Below, piece by piece: positions 47,551-54,793 of a DNA stretch of 64,000 bases. Location: the NCBI RefSeq assembly GCF_000005825.2, contig NC_013791.2, positions 2,108,001-2,172,000 on the forward strand. The letters run 5' to 3'. The stretch comes from Alkalihalophilus pseudofirmus OF4. GTDB taxonomy: Bacteria; Bacillota; Bacilli; Bacillales; Bacillaceae_D. Under the pieces are notes generated by a model. That model did not search any database and was not told the origin of the DNA. It was given only the letters and a program-made list of their open reading frames with translations. Numbering within the stretch: the first letter of the stretch is position 1; every line of letters starts with the position of its first letter. Both the position numbers and the translations under genes were made by a program.

Positions 47551-48450
47551 TTATTTTACAAACGTATCAATCGTTTGAACAAGCTCTACGATCTCAGGCT
47601 TACTTATTTGTTTATCTGCTCCTACTTTCTCACCTTTATGATGAAGATCACTCGTAATTAAAGAAGAGAAAATAAGAACAGGAAGCTGCTTTAAGACTGG
47701 GTCCTGTTTAATGCGCCGAGTTAGATGGTGTCCATCCATTTGCGGCATTTCAATATCGGTAATGACTAAATCGACAGGAAGATCACCATCACTTTGTTTA
47801 TATTCTTCAAGAACATCCCACGCTTGGCGGCCGTTTTCATAGAAAGAGAGCTTTTCATACCCTGCTTCTTTGAGTGTATCAGATAAGAGTTTTCTTAAAA
47901 TAGCAGAGTCCTCTGCAATCATAATCCTTTTTTCTGAACGTTCTCTTTGGCCGAGCTTCTTAATTTGCTCAACACTTAATCCCGTTTTTGGATTAATATC
48001 TACTACGATCTTTTCAAAATCAAGCAGCAAAGACATCTCTTCTTCAAGTTTAACAATACCGATTGTATGACTTTCGGCATTCAAGGATAGCTCACTTGGT
48101 TTTTCAATTTGTTCCCATGATATACGATGTATTCTTGATACACTGTGGACATGAAAAGCTACCTTCATCTTATTTAATTCAGCGACAATAAATTTATCTT
48201 GCGTGGGATCGTCTGAAGCAGGAAGGTTTAACACCTTAGCTAGGTCAACCACTGGAATGACCTCTTGTCTCAGGCGGATCACTCCTTCTACATGCTTATG
48301 AGCATTAGGCGTTAACGTAATAGGAAGAGGATTAATAATCTCTCTTACTTTCAAGACATTAATCCCAAAAGTCCCGTTTGCAACTTCAAACATCACTACT
48401 TCTAATTCATTGGTGCCGCTATCTAATAAAATATCTGTCTGATCGTTCAT
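47551..48450 (-). CDS. cheV: chemotaxis protein CheV
   Basis: 299 residues: CheW-like domain (about 15-150; VMFEVANGTFGINVLKVREI, GVIRLRQEVIPVVDL) fused to a receiver domain (175-299; RIMIAEDSAILRKLL with acidic pocket, VDLVITDIEMPQMDG phospho-Asp, LIFSSLIT and the Lys). Couples chemoreceptors to CheA and mediates adaptation. Monocistronic here. An alternative paralogue elsewhere is possible. Confidence 0.93.
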   Translation of the reverse strand: MNDQTDILLDSGTNELEVVMFEVANGTFGINVLKVREIINPLPITLTPNAHKHVEGVIRLRQEVIPVVDLAKVLNLPASDDPTQDKFIVAELNKMKVAFHVHSVSRIHRISWEQIEKPSELSLNAESHTIGIVKLEEEMSLLLDFEKIVVDINPKTGLSVEQIKKLGQRERSEKRIMIAEDSAILRKLLSDTLKEAGYEKLSFYENGRQAWDVLEEYKQSDGDLPVDLVITDIEMPQMDGHHLTRRIKQDPVLKQLPVLIFSSLITSDLHHKGEKVGADKQISKPEIVELVQTIDTFVK

Positions 48451-48556
48451 ACACCCTCCACCTTCCGAGGCAACTGTTATGTACCTATACCATCTCTATG
48501 AGACTTCTATACTGTTAGTGTATAGGATAAAAGAATGATCCGGCAACTTTTTTATT

Positions 48557-48585
48557 AAAAAAGCCTGCGATTATATCGCAGGCTT
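48557..48585 (-). terminator. terminator of the SurA-like lipoprotein gene
   Basis: Perfect 10-bp arms AAGCCTGCGA/TCGCAGGCTT, loop TTATA, T run on the minus strand. Confidence 0.87.
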
Positions 48586-48591
48586 ACTTTA

Positions 48592-49353
48592 TTATACGTT
48601 TGTTTCAATATCACTTTGTTCTTGTAATTCAGCAACAATTTGATCGCGTTGAGCCATTCTTGCTTCTTGAATTAACTCAGCTTCAATTGAATCACGCTGC
48701 TCTTCAAATGAAGGAATTTCTTCCGCACCGCTTTGTTCTGCCATTTCTACTTGCTGGTCATACGCTGATTGGATTTCTTCTTCAGAAACCTCTGGAGCTT
48801 CTGTTTGTTCTTCAATGAATTTTTGAACTCTTAATTGCTTTTCAAAGTCTTCACGAAGATCTTCAACTGTAAAGCCCTGTTCAGCTAAAAGTTCTTCAAG
48901 CTGCTCTTGGGATTCGATTTGTGATTGAGCCATTGCCATCTCAAGCTCTTGGTCGATCTCTTCATCTGTTACTTCAACATCTTCTGAAGCTTGAATGAGA
49001 AGTCGGTCCTCAATTAACCCTTGCAGCACACCATCTTTTACTTCTTCAAGCATTGCTTGTCCTTCTTCATCGTTAAAGTCAATCCCAAACTGAGTATACA
49101 TCATTGCTTGAGATTCAACAGCACGTACATAATCATCTCTCTCGATGTCTTCGCCGTTTACTGTAGCAACAACTTCAGGAATATCCTCAGTATCTAAAGA
49201 AAACTCACTTGGAGCTTCTGTTTCTGGATGTTCTGCTGTTTCTTCAGTTTCTGTCTCATCTGTTTCGACTTCTGTCTCTTCGTTGTCTCCACACGCTGCT
49301 AGTGTAACAGCTAGTGCAATAGCTGCCATACCTAGTCCTAGTTTCTTTTTCAT
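48592..49353 (-). CDS. SurA/PrsA-like chaperone lipoprotein without a PPIase domain
   Basis: 253 residues. Signal MKKKLGLGMAAIALAVTLAAC with lipobox LAAC; Glu/Thr-rich linker to about 55; then VATVNGEDIERDDYVRAVES and LQGLIEDRLLIQASEDVEVTDEEI, the SurA N-terminal chaperone fold. No parvulin (rotamase) motif is present, unlike PrsA. Very acidic, as are the two other lipoproteins in this window. Probably assists folding of exported proteins. Confidence 0.8.
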   Translation of the reverse strand: MKKKLGLGMAAIALAVTLAACGDNEETEVETDETETEETAEHPETEAPSEFSLDTEDIPEVVATVNGEDIERDDYVRAVESQAMMYTQFGIDFNDEEGQAMLEEVKDGVLQGLIEDRLLIQASEDVEVTDEEIDQELEMAMAQSQIESQEQLEELLAEQGFTVEDLREDFEKQLRVQKFIEEQTEAPEVSEEEIQSAYDQQVEMAEQSGAEEIPSFEEQRDSIEAELIQEARMAQRDQIVAELQEQSDIETNV

Positions 49354-49573
49354 ACATAAACCCCTTTCTTATCTTAAAGCATGTGATGATTGTAACATAA
49401 TTCAATCACCACTACATACCAGATGCATTCTTCTCAAGCTATTCACCTATAAAAAACGATCATTTTTAGGAAAGTTTGTGAAAGCAAGGCTTTATTAAAC
49501 CTTGATATTTCAGGGAATTGAAATGGACAAACATTAGAAGGTAAAAAATTATGTAATTCATTTCCTCCTAAAC

Positions 49574-49608
49574 AAAAAAACATTATGAGGTTGATCAACC
49601 TCATAATG
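49574..49608 (-). terminator. terminator of the HesB-like (UGA) gene
   Basis: Perfect 12- to 14-bp palindrome centred on GATC (arms CATTATGAGGTTGA and complement), followed on the minus strand by seven T. An intact terminator argues that the gene upstream is active rather than decayed. Confidence 0.9.
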
Positions 49609-49617
49609 CTTAATCCA

Positions 49618-49902
49618 TTAACAGCAATCTTGCCCGCCGCCAACCATCACAAGACCCTCGCCTTGTTCAGTTGCCTGCATATCAAGCGTAAGACTAGCTA
49701 CTTGATCATAAATGCCTTCTTCAAAAGCAACATCGATACCGTTAATAACTTCACGTTTATCAGATTCTGCCGGCTCATCCAGAGCCAGACCAAGCTTAGG
49801 GCCTCCTCAGCCCATGCCTGCAAAAACCACGCGAATCGTTTTTAATCCGTGTTCTTGCATCGTTTCTTCTAAGAATGCTTTTGCACTATCAGTAATGTTC
49901 AT
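49618..49902 (-). CDS. HesB-like selenoprotein candidate (in-frame UGA at codon 32)
   Basis: 94 residues if UGA is read through. ATG 49902 has GAGGTG 6 nt upstream. Sequence: MNITDSAKAFLEETMQEHGL, then IRVVFAGMG-U-GGPKLGLALDEP and a C-terminal VGGGQDCC. The single TGA (49809-49807) replaces the conserved HesB-domain Cys in GMG-C-GGP; no other stop or frameshift occurs. A hairpin 25 nt downstream fits a bacterial SECIS. TIGR01911 describes HesB-like selenoproteins with Sec at this very site. A role with iron-sulfur or metal binding is inferred. A point mutation TGC to TGA is the alternative. Confidence 0.8.
49770..49788 (-). promoter_or_regulatory. candidate bSECIS hairpin 1
   Basis: RNA arms CUGGCUC and GAGCCGG (7 bp, one U-G) with apical loop UGGAU. 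The loop begins 25 nt after the UGA, and G is its second base. That agrees with the published bacterial SECIS model (short loop, G in the first two positions, loop 16-37 nt from UGA), as I recall it. Confidence 0.7.
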
Positions 49903-49979
49903 TAGATTCACCTCACTTCGTAGCCTAGTATACTCTATCCCCTATATTTTTTCATCTCTTTATAATGATTAAAAGAAAA

Positions 49980-50903
49980 TTACCCTTTAGGTACAATTCG
50001 CTTAAAGTTCTCGCTTGCAAATCCTTTAACCATATCTTCTGGGTAATACTTTAACAGCTCTTCAATTAATGCAGGAAACTTACCCGAGTGCTCTAATTGA
50101 TTGATATATACATTAATTCCATCAAAGTCAGATCCAAAACCGATATGACCTGCTGCACCTAGGCTGCATAAATAGTCAATATGAGTAAGCAGATCTGCTA
50201 TCTCAGCAGTGTCTCTGCCGGTTGTAAATAAGGGATGAAAGACAACGCCGATATAGCCGTCTTTTTCAATCAAAGCTTTAATTTGGTCATCATTTAAATT
50301 TCTAGGATGATCACATAAGCTGTAAGCATTAGAGTGGCTGGCAATTGGATATCGAGCTAGCTCCATCACATCCCAAAATCCTTTTACACTTAAGTGAGAA
50401 ACATCTGTAAGTACATTATGCTCATTATTCATCTTTACAACCTCACGTCCTAAAAGGGTCAGCCCAGCTCCGCGAGGTTCACCTACTCCATCTGCACATA
50501 AATTTGCTTGATTCCAAGTCAGCCCAACTGATAATACCCCTAGCTGATACAACGTTCTAAGTTTGGTTAAGTCATCTCCAATTGGATCAAGCCCCTCAAG
50601 AGTTAACACCGCTCCAACTTCGTCACTTTTTAGTTCATCCAATTCAGACCAACGTTTAATCCATTTCATACCGCTTGTTTTCATTACTTTTTGATGAAAA
50701 AGATCTGCTTGTTCAAGCGCTGCCTGAAATTTTTGATCACTATTAATAAAGGGTTCAACAAATATAGCAAATAACTGAGCTTCCACACCTCCAGCCAATA
50801 AGCGGCTGGCATTTGCCTCAATCTCCGGATCATCAAGAAATGTTCGATCATGATTTTCCCATAATTTAAGCAGAGCATCACAATGTGTATCGATAATTTT
50901 CAA
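49980..50903 (-). CDS. membrane-dipeptidase-type (M19) dipeptidase
   Basis: 307 residues. KIIDTHCDALLKL holds the HxD zinc ligands, LTLEGLDPIGDD the bridging Glu, LTDVSHLSVKGFWDV and IASHSNAYSLCDHPRNL the further His, with HIGFGSDFDG the late Asp. Cleaves dipeptides. The TTG at 50903 is best spaced (GGGGGG, 6 nt); the ATG at 50909 lies within 1-2 nt of it. Confidence 0.85.
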   Translation of the reverse strand: MKIIDTHCDALLKLWENHDRTFLDDPEIEANASRLLAGGVEAQLFAIFVEPFINSDQKFQAALEQADLFHQKVMKTSGMKWIKRWSELDELKSDEVGAVLTLEGLDPIGDDLTKLRTLYQLGVLSVGLTWNQANLCADGVGEPRGAGLTLLGREVVKMNNEHNVLTDVSHLSVKGFWDVMELARYPIASHSNAYSLCDHPRNLNDDQIKALIEKDGYIGVVFHPLFTTGRDTAEIADLLTHIDYLCSLGAAGHIGFGSDFDGINVYINQLEHSGKFPALIEELLKYYPEDMVKGFASENFKRIVPKG

Positions 50904-50994
50904 GGTCATCCCCCCTAGACATTTACTCACCTTTTACAAAGGCATGACATAGATATAATACAGAAAAACAATTGCATAATTGGAGGGATTTTCA

Positions 50995-51429
50995 GTGTCT
51001 GAGAAAGAATCATGGTCCAGAAAGCTCCCTCAAGGCTATCAGGACATATTAAAATCAATTGACGATTTTTTTCAACAAACTCATGACCGGTTAGTTGATC
51101 ACCCTTTATTTACACCCACGATCCCTATTCGATTTAGCAGGGGAACATCTGAGTTAAAGATTGAAGCTGAGCTTCCGGGAGTTGATCGTAAGCAAATTAC
51201 GATTGATGTGTATAACCAAGGCATTCATATAAAAGTTCAGGAAAATGAAATCATAGATGTAACAAACGATCATAATCAGATTCGGAGACGCTCTGAAACA
51301 CACCGAATTCGGGAACGTTTTATTCCACTAGGGTTTCATCCAACAGAATCTGAGATCCATGCTAGATATAAAAATGGGCTGCTCATTATTACCGTTCCCT
51401 TAAGGTCAGAACGAATAGATATTCAATAA
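50995..51429 (+). CDS. small heat shock protein (Hsp20/alpha-crystallin)
   Basis: 144 residues from GTG 50995 (GGAGGG, 6 nt). The alpha-crystallin domain covers about 40-140: LKIEAELPGVDRKQITIDVY, ETHRIRERFIPLGF and HARYKNGLLIITVPL (the GxLxxxxP-type IxI region). ATP-independent holdase chaperone. A TATAAT box lies at 50954-50959 with a weak -35, so the promoter is likely there. YppG-like gene follows 13 nt later, in the same transcript. Confidence 0.85.
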   Translation: MSEKESWSRKLPQGYQDILKSIDDFFQQTHDRLVDHPLFTPTIPIRFSRGTSELKIEAELPGVDRKQITIDVYNQGIHIKVQENEIIDVTNDHNQIRRRSETHRIRERFIPLGFHPTESEIHARYKNGLLIITVPLRSERIDIQ

Positions 51430-51442
51430 GGAGGAAATCCAA

Positions 51443-51826
51443 ATGATGAATCATCCTCATTGGAACCACTACAGCCAGCCGCATCCATATCAACATACGC
51501 CGCATCACCCGCAACGTCGTCAAATGGGCTACATGCAGCAGCCCCCGATGGCAAAAAAACGGGGATTTAATCAACAACTGCCTTATCAAAGCTCTTTAAA
51601 CCAATACCCAAAACAACAACAACAACAACAACAACAACAATCGTTTAACAGCAAAAAGCCTTCTTTAATTAAGTCGGCTTTTACTGGGGAAGATGGTAAT
51701 TTTGATGTCGGAAGGACGTTTCAAACCGTGGATCAAGTCGTTAAGACGGTCCAGCAAGTCTCACCAATCGTCAAACAAGTATCCCCTCTTGTTAAACAAG
51801 TCAGTGCATTTTTTGTTAAAAAGTAA
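51443..51826 (+). CDS. yppG: YppG family protein
   Basis: 127 residues: His/Pro/Gln/Tyr-rich N terminus (MMNHPHWNHYSQPHPYQHTP, then HHPQRR), a nine-residue poly-Gln tract, and the conserved C terminus KKPSLIKSAFTGEDGNFDVG followed by TVDQVVKTVQQVSPIVKQVS. The C-terminal block is the YppG/YqfQ-type signature; such proteins are often linked to spore coat, though function is unproven. AAGGAGG upstream; coupled to hsp20. Confidence 0.8.
   Translation: MMNHPHWNHYSQPHPYQHTPHHPQRRQMGYMQQPPMAKKRGFNQQLPYQSSLNQYPKQQQQQQQQQSFNSKKPSLIKSAFTGEDGNFDVGRTFQTVDQVVKTVQQVSPIVKQVSPLVKQVSAFFVKK
51614..51640 (+). repeat. CAA microsatellite in yppG
   Basis: Nine CAA triplets in a row encoding Gln. Identical codons make the tract prone to slippage, which would alter the protein in frame. 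Confidence 0.9.
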
Positions 51827-51827
51827 T

Positions 51828-52136
51828 TTACAACCCTTTTAACCTTAACCCATACGCTAATGTTTGGTTCGAATTGATTAACTTCAACCCTTGTGAACCA
51901 ATAAAGTCAACCTTTAAATATGATCCAATTTCATCTAGAGCTTTATGATCATAAATAAAAGGAACGTTATCTACAATAACAAAAGTATCCTCTAAGCCTC
52001 GCTCATCCAGAGCGAGGTAAAACTCTATCATCGTGCTTCATTCATATGTATCTCGTGCAACAATTCGAACTGCTTTTTTTGCTAATTCTAGAGACTTTAA
52101 ATACTCTCTTGATGTATCAGTTAATACGATGTTCAC
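51828..52136 (-). CDS. second HesB-like selenoprotein candidate (in-frame UGA at codon 33)
   Basis: 102 residues if UGA is read through. GTG 52136 is preceded by AGGAGG at 9 nt. Sequence: MNIVLTDTSREYLKSLELAK, AVRIVARDTYE-U-STMIEFYLALDE, then YDHKALDEIGSYLKVDFIG near the end. It aligns with the gene at 49618: the (V/I)R(I/V)V strand, the U and LALDE coincide, with one-residue shifts. TGA is at 52040-52038, the only stop. A hairpin 28 nt downstream shares the UGGAU loop of the first gene. Without recoding only the fragment after an internal ATG would be called. No terminator seen; ends 1 nt from yppG. Confidence 0.72.
51997..52017 (-). promoter_or_regulatory. candidate bSECIS hairpin 2
   Basis: Perfect 8-bp stem: arms CCUCGCUC and GAGCGAGG, apical loop UGGAU, starting 28 nt after the UGA. 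Compared with hairpin 1 the loop and closing CUC/GAG pairs are kept while the lower stem differs by paired changes. Confidence 0.7.
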
Positions 52137-52218
52137 TTTTTACTACCTCCTGCTGCCATTAAAGTTCTTATCAGTTTATCTGATTATCACGAGCTTGTAA
52201 AATACAAAAAACAACCCA

Positions 52219-52266
52219 TAATGATTTGTATAATGAATTGTTTAATGAGTTGTTTAATAAGTTGTT
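52219..52266. repeat. 4 x 12-bp tandem repeat
   Basis: Units TAATGATTTGTA, TAATGAATTGTT, TAATGAGTTGTT and TAATAAGTTGTT placed head to tail just downstream of the MFS stop (52268). Units differ at 1-3 positions. Non-coding, possibly unstable. Confidence 0.85.
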
Positions 52267-52267
52267 A

Positions 52268-53425
52268 TTAAGCTGCTGATGAATTCACTTTCGTTTTCTG
52301 GTTAAAAATCATCAATCCCGCTACTCCGATTATAGCACTAACACCTAAACAGAAATATAGCGCCTTAAGGCCAAATCCATCAATCATCCAGCCCCCAAAA
52401 AGCGAACCGAAGATGCCGGATAAACCAAAGAATGTTGTAATAAATAAGACATGCCCTGTTGCTTGAAGATGCTCAGGGATTAATTTATTTACATATTGGA
52501 ATGCGGCAATATAAAACATCCCAAATGAAATTCCATGAGTTAACTGCAGCGGCAGAACCATCCAAGGTGAAGTAATCATTCCCATCAATACCCATCTAAT
52601 GCTGTAAATGAAGCCAGCAATCACAATAAAGCTTAAGGGATTAAACTTTCTAAACCATAAAGGACTCGTTGCAAAAACAAGCGCTTCAGCTGATACACCG
52701 ACAAACCAAGCCCAGCCGATCAAAGATTCTGCTCCTCCAAGACCAACAATATACAATCCTAGATAACTGTCATTTGCTCTATGAGTAATTGAGATAAAAA
52801 CGACACATAAAAGAAAGAACATCAGCTTTTTATTTAAACCGATTTTCAGTGCACTAATGATCGTTACTGGCTTATTTGTCCCTTTAACATCCTCGATTGT
52901 AAGCGCCATAACGAGTGCTAATACCGCCATTATAATCATTGGGATCATCACACGTTCTACCCCAATAGTTGTCAGCACATAGCCGGTTAATAACGAAGTA
53001 GTAGCAAACCCTAGCGACCCCCACATCCGAATCCGTCCAAAACTGACTCCTTTTAAAGTAGCCGTTTTTTGAGACAAACTATCTCCCAATGCCGTCAACG
53101 GTGATAAAAAGAGAAAGAGTACAAACATCATTATTAGATAGCCATAAAATTGCCCCATCAGCATAAACCCTGCAGCGGCTATTACGACGCCAATGGCACT
53201 TATAACGATCATTCTTTTAATCGTTTTATATTTATCACTCATAAACCCCCAAAAAGGTTGAGCAATAATCGTCGCAAAAGGACCTATTGCCATTAATATT
53301 CCTACTTCATTGCCAGATAAGCCATCAGCCTGAAAATATAAGGGAATATAGCTCATCACAATCGTCATCGTAGAATAAGCAAAAAACAAATAGGCCATCA
53401 AGCGGTACACGGAACGATACTCCAT
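52268..53425 (-). CDS. MFS transporter (LacY-like, MFS_1_like)
   Basis: 385 residues, 12 helices. SVYRLMAYLFFAYSTMTIVM opening, helix 2-3 loop QPFWGFMSDKYKTIKRM (motif A), KGVSFGRIRMWGSLGFA and the late LPLQLTHGISFGMFYIAAFQ are marks of the LacY/NucG-like MFS_1_like branch that imports sugars or nucleosides. GAGAGG precedes the ATG. Substrate not assignable. Confidence 0.82.
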   Translation of the reverse strand: MEYRSVYRLMAYLFFAYSTMTIVMSYIPLYFQADGLSGNEVGILMAIGPFATIIAQPFWGFMSDKYKTIKRMIVISAIGVVIAAAGFMLMGQFYGYLIMMFVLFLFLSPLTALGDSLSQKTATLKGVSFGRIRMWGSLGFATTSLLTGYVLTTIGVERVMIPMIIMAVLALVMALTIEDVKGTNKPVTIISALKIGLNKKLMFFLLCVVFISITHRANDSYLGLYIVGLGGAESLIGWAWFVGVSAEALVFATSPLWFRKFNPLSFIVIAGFIYSIRWVLMGMITSPWMVLPLQLTHGISFGMFYIAAFQYVNKLIPEHLQATGHVLFITTFFGLSGIFGSLFGGWMIDGFGLKALYFCLGVSAIIGVAGLMIFNQKTKVNSSAA

Positions 53426-53540
53426 TCAAACCTCTCCTTACCTGCTTTCCAATAAAACATCCACTACTAAGAATACTCCTATTACACTTAAAAGACTAGG
53501 CATATATTAAATATCACTATATTCAGTATTTATCCAGTCT

Positions 53541-53570
53541 AAAAAGCAGCCTCTAAATGAGAGGCTGCTT
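53541..53570 (-). terminator. terminator of the DUF2188 gene
   Basis: Perfect 10-bp arms AAGCAGCCTC/GAGGCTGCTT, loop TAAAT-like, T run on the minus strand; it lies upstream of the MFS gene and so separates the two. Confidence 0.85.
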
Positions 53571-53609
53571 ATGATATATCAATATTTTGCTTAACTTACA
53601 CTGTAATCA

Positions 53610-53807
53610 CTATACTGTTATCACTTCTTCTAATTCATGATTCCCATCATATAAAGATATTTTACTAGGCTGGTCTTCCTTAGCTAATTCTTTCGCCTTT
53701 TCAATGGCTTCCATTTTATTGTTATAAGAATGGACGGGGGATACGTCTTCTACTTTAACCATCCATGCAGAACTATCTTTATTCGGTACAACACTAAATT
53801 CTTTCAT
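53610..53807 (-). CDS. DUF2188 domain protein
   Basis: 65 residues: MKEFSVVPNKDSSAWMVKVE, then HSYNNKMEAIEKAKELAKED and SKISLYDGNHELEE. DUF2188-type small protein in which GN-like motif NHELEE replaces the usual G-x-hydrophobic end; function unknown. AAGGAG is 9 nt from ATG 53807. Confidence 0.75.
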   Translation of the reverse strand: MKEFSVVPNKDSSAWMVKVEDVSPVHSYNNKMEAIEKAKELAKEDQPSKISLYDGNHELEEVITV

Positions 53808-53877
53808 CAGAAACAACTCCTTTAAAAGATTTCGCCAGTTGATTTACCTTCGTTTAATAAAATACTTGATCCTGACA

Positions 53878-54663
53878 TTAAGATGCTAACACTTCACTGA
53901 CAATTTCATGCCCTTTTATTTTTGTGAAGTTTTTAGGAATGACTGTCACCTCTCGGAAAGTGAGGTGCTTTTCAAACTCTCCGGCCGCTTCATTAGAACC
54001 TGACACGTATATCTCCTGCCATCCTGCGTCTTTTGCCTTTTTCTGAATATCTTGGGCCAGCTGTTTAAACCATCTCTGTTGATTCGCATCAAAGCGTTGG
54101 TCATATTGATCTTTATGTGTAGCACCAGAAGCTGTCCTGTCAGCTGATGCGATTCCTTCATATTCTTTCCAATCTTCATCTTCAATGTCCCAGCTGTAAG
54201 CAAATTCCCTATCTACTTCGCCTAAGCTCGTCTCAATGACAAACACATCTAATTTTTGAATTACTAATACGCCTACTTTTGGATAGTCACGTTGAATCTT
54301 CTCTAGCTGTTCAATTGCTGGCTTATTCTCCCATCTGAATTCGTTTTCAACCGGCACATTTAATTTTTTTATTTCCCATTCGCCATCAGCAGACCCTAAA
54401 AAAATAAGACTGCGCGACAGTGAAGTTTGCATGTCTGGAATTTCTTTTGAAGCTATTTTCTTCAATTTTTTAAATGATTGAAGCTCACTTTCATTACTTG
54501 CCTGAATATACTCCTCTATTTTATTTAGGCCATTTTTAAGGCGGATTTTCCATTCTCCTTTTTTCTGGTCGACACTGGATTGATCCGTATTTAAATAAAT
54601 TGTAAGACAACCTTCCGCGCATTGTTTATCCCTTAATTTCTGGAGTTCTTTTTCTAGTGGCAT
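53878..54663 (-). CDS. VLRF1/aeRF1-type release-factor-like protein
   Basis: 261 residues. LTIYLNTDQSSVDQKKGEW and a long helical part to about 95, then SLIFLGSADGEWEIKKLNVP and VGVLVIQKLDVFVIETSLGEV, with a C-terminal eL30-like half (AQDIQKKAKDAGWQEIYVSG). This is the pattern of VLRF1-type proteins, distant relatives of archaeal/eukaryal RF1 suspected of ribosome rescue or peptide release. GGAGG is 9 nt from ATG 54663; ATG 54669 is only 3 nt away. Confidence 0.65.
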   Translation of the reverse strand: MPLEKELQKLRDKQCAEGCLTIYLNTDQSSVDQKKGEWKIRLKNGLNKIEEYIQASNESELQSFKKLKKIASKEIPDMQTSLSRSLIFLGSADGEWEIKKLNVPVENEFRWENKPAIEQLEKIQRDYPKVGVLVIQKLDVFVIETSLGEVDREFAYSWDIEDEDWKEYEGIASADRTASGATHKDQYDQRFDANQQRWFKQLAQDIQKKAKDAGWQEIYVSGSNEAAGEFEKHLTFREVTVIPKNFTKIKGHEIVSEVLAS

Positions 54664-54762
54664 GTACATAGTCCTCCTTTAAAATGGGAGAGTATATTCT
54701 CCAATGTTAGAAAACTATAACCTGTATACAGATAGAATAAACCTTCTTTTTCAAGAAAAACA

Positions 54763-54788
54763 AAAAAGAGGACAAATGCCCTCTTTTT
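54763..54788 (-). terminator. terminator of ykuI
   Basis: Arms AAAAAGAGG/CCTCTTTTT around ACAAATGC, T run on the minus strand. Confidence 0.75.
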
Positions 54789-54793
54789 ACCTT

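Noticed and set aside
49585-49972. Plus-strand frames opposite the HesB-like gene
   Set aside because: No ribosome sites and composition like an antisense shadow; the minus strand has the domain match, ribosome site and terminator.
51828-52031. A 67-residue protein starting at the ATG at 52031
   Set aside because: This start has no ribosome site; the frame continues upstream through the TGA to a GTG with AGGAGG, so it is the 3' part of the HesB-like candidate.
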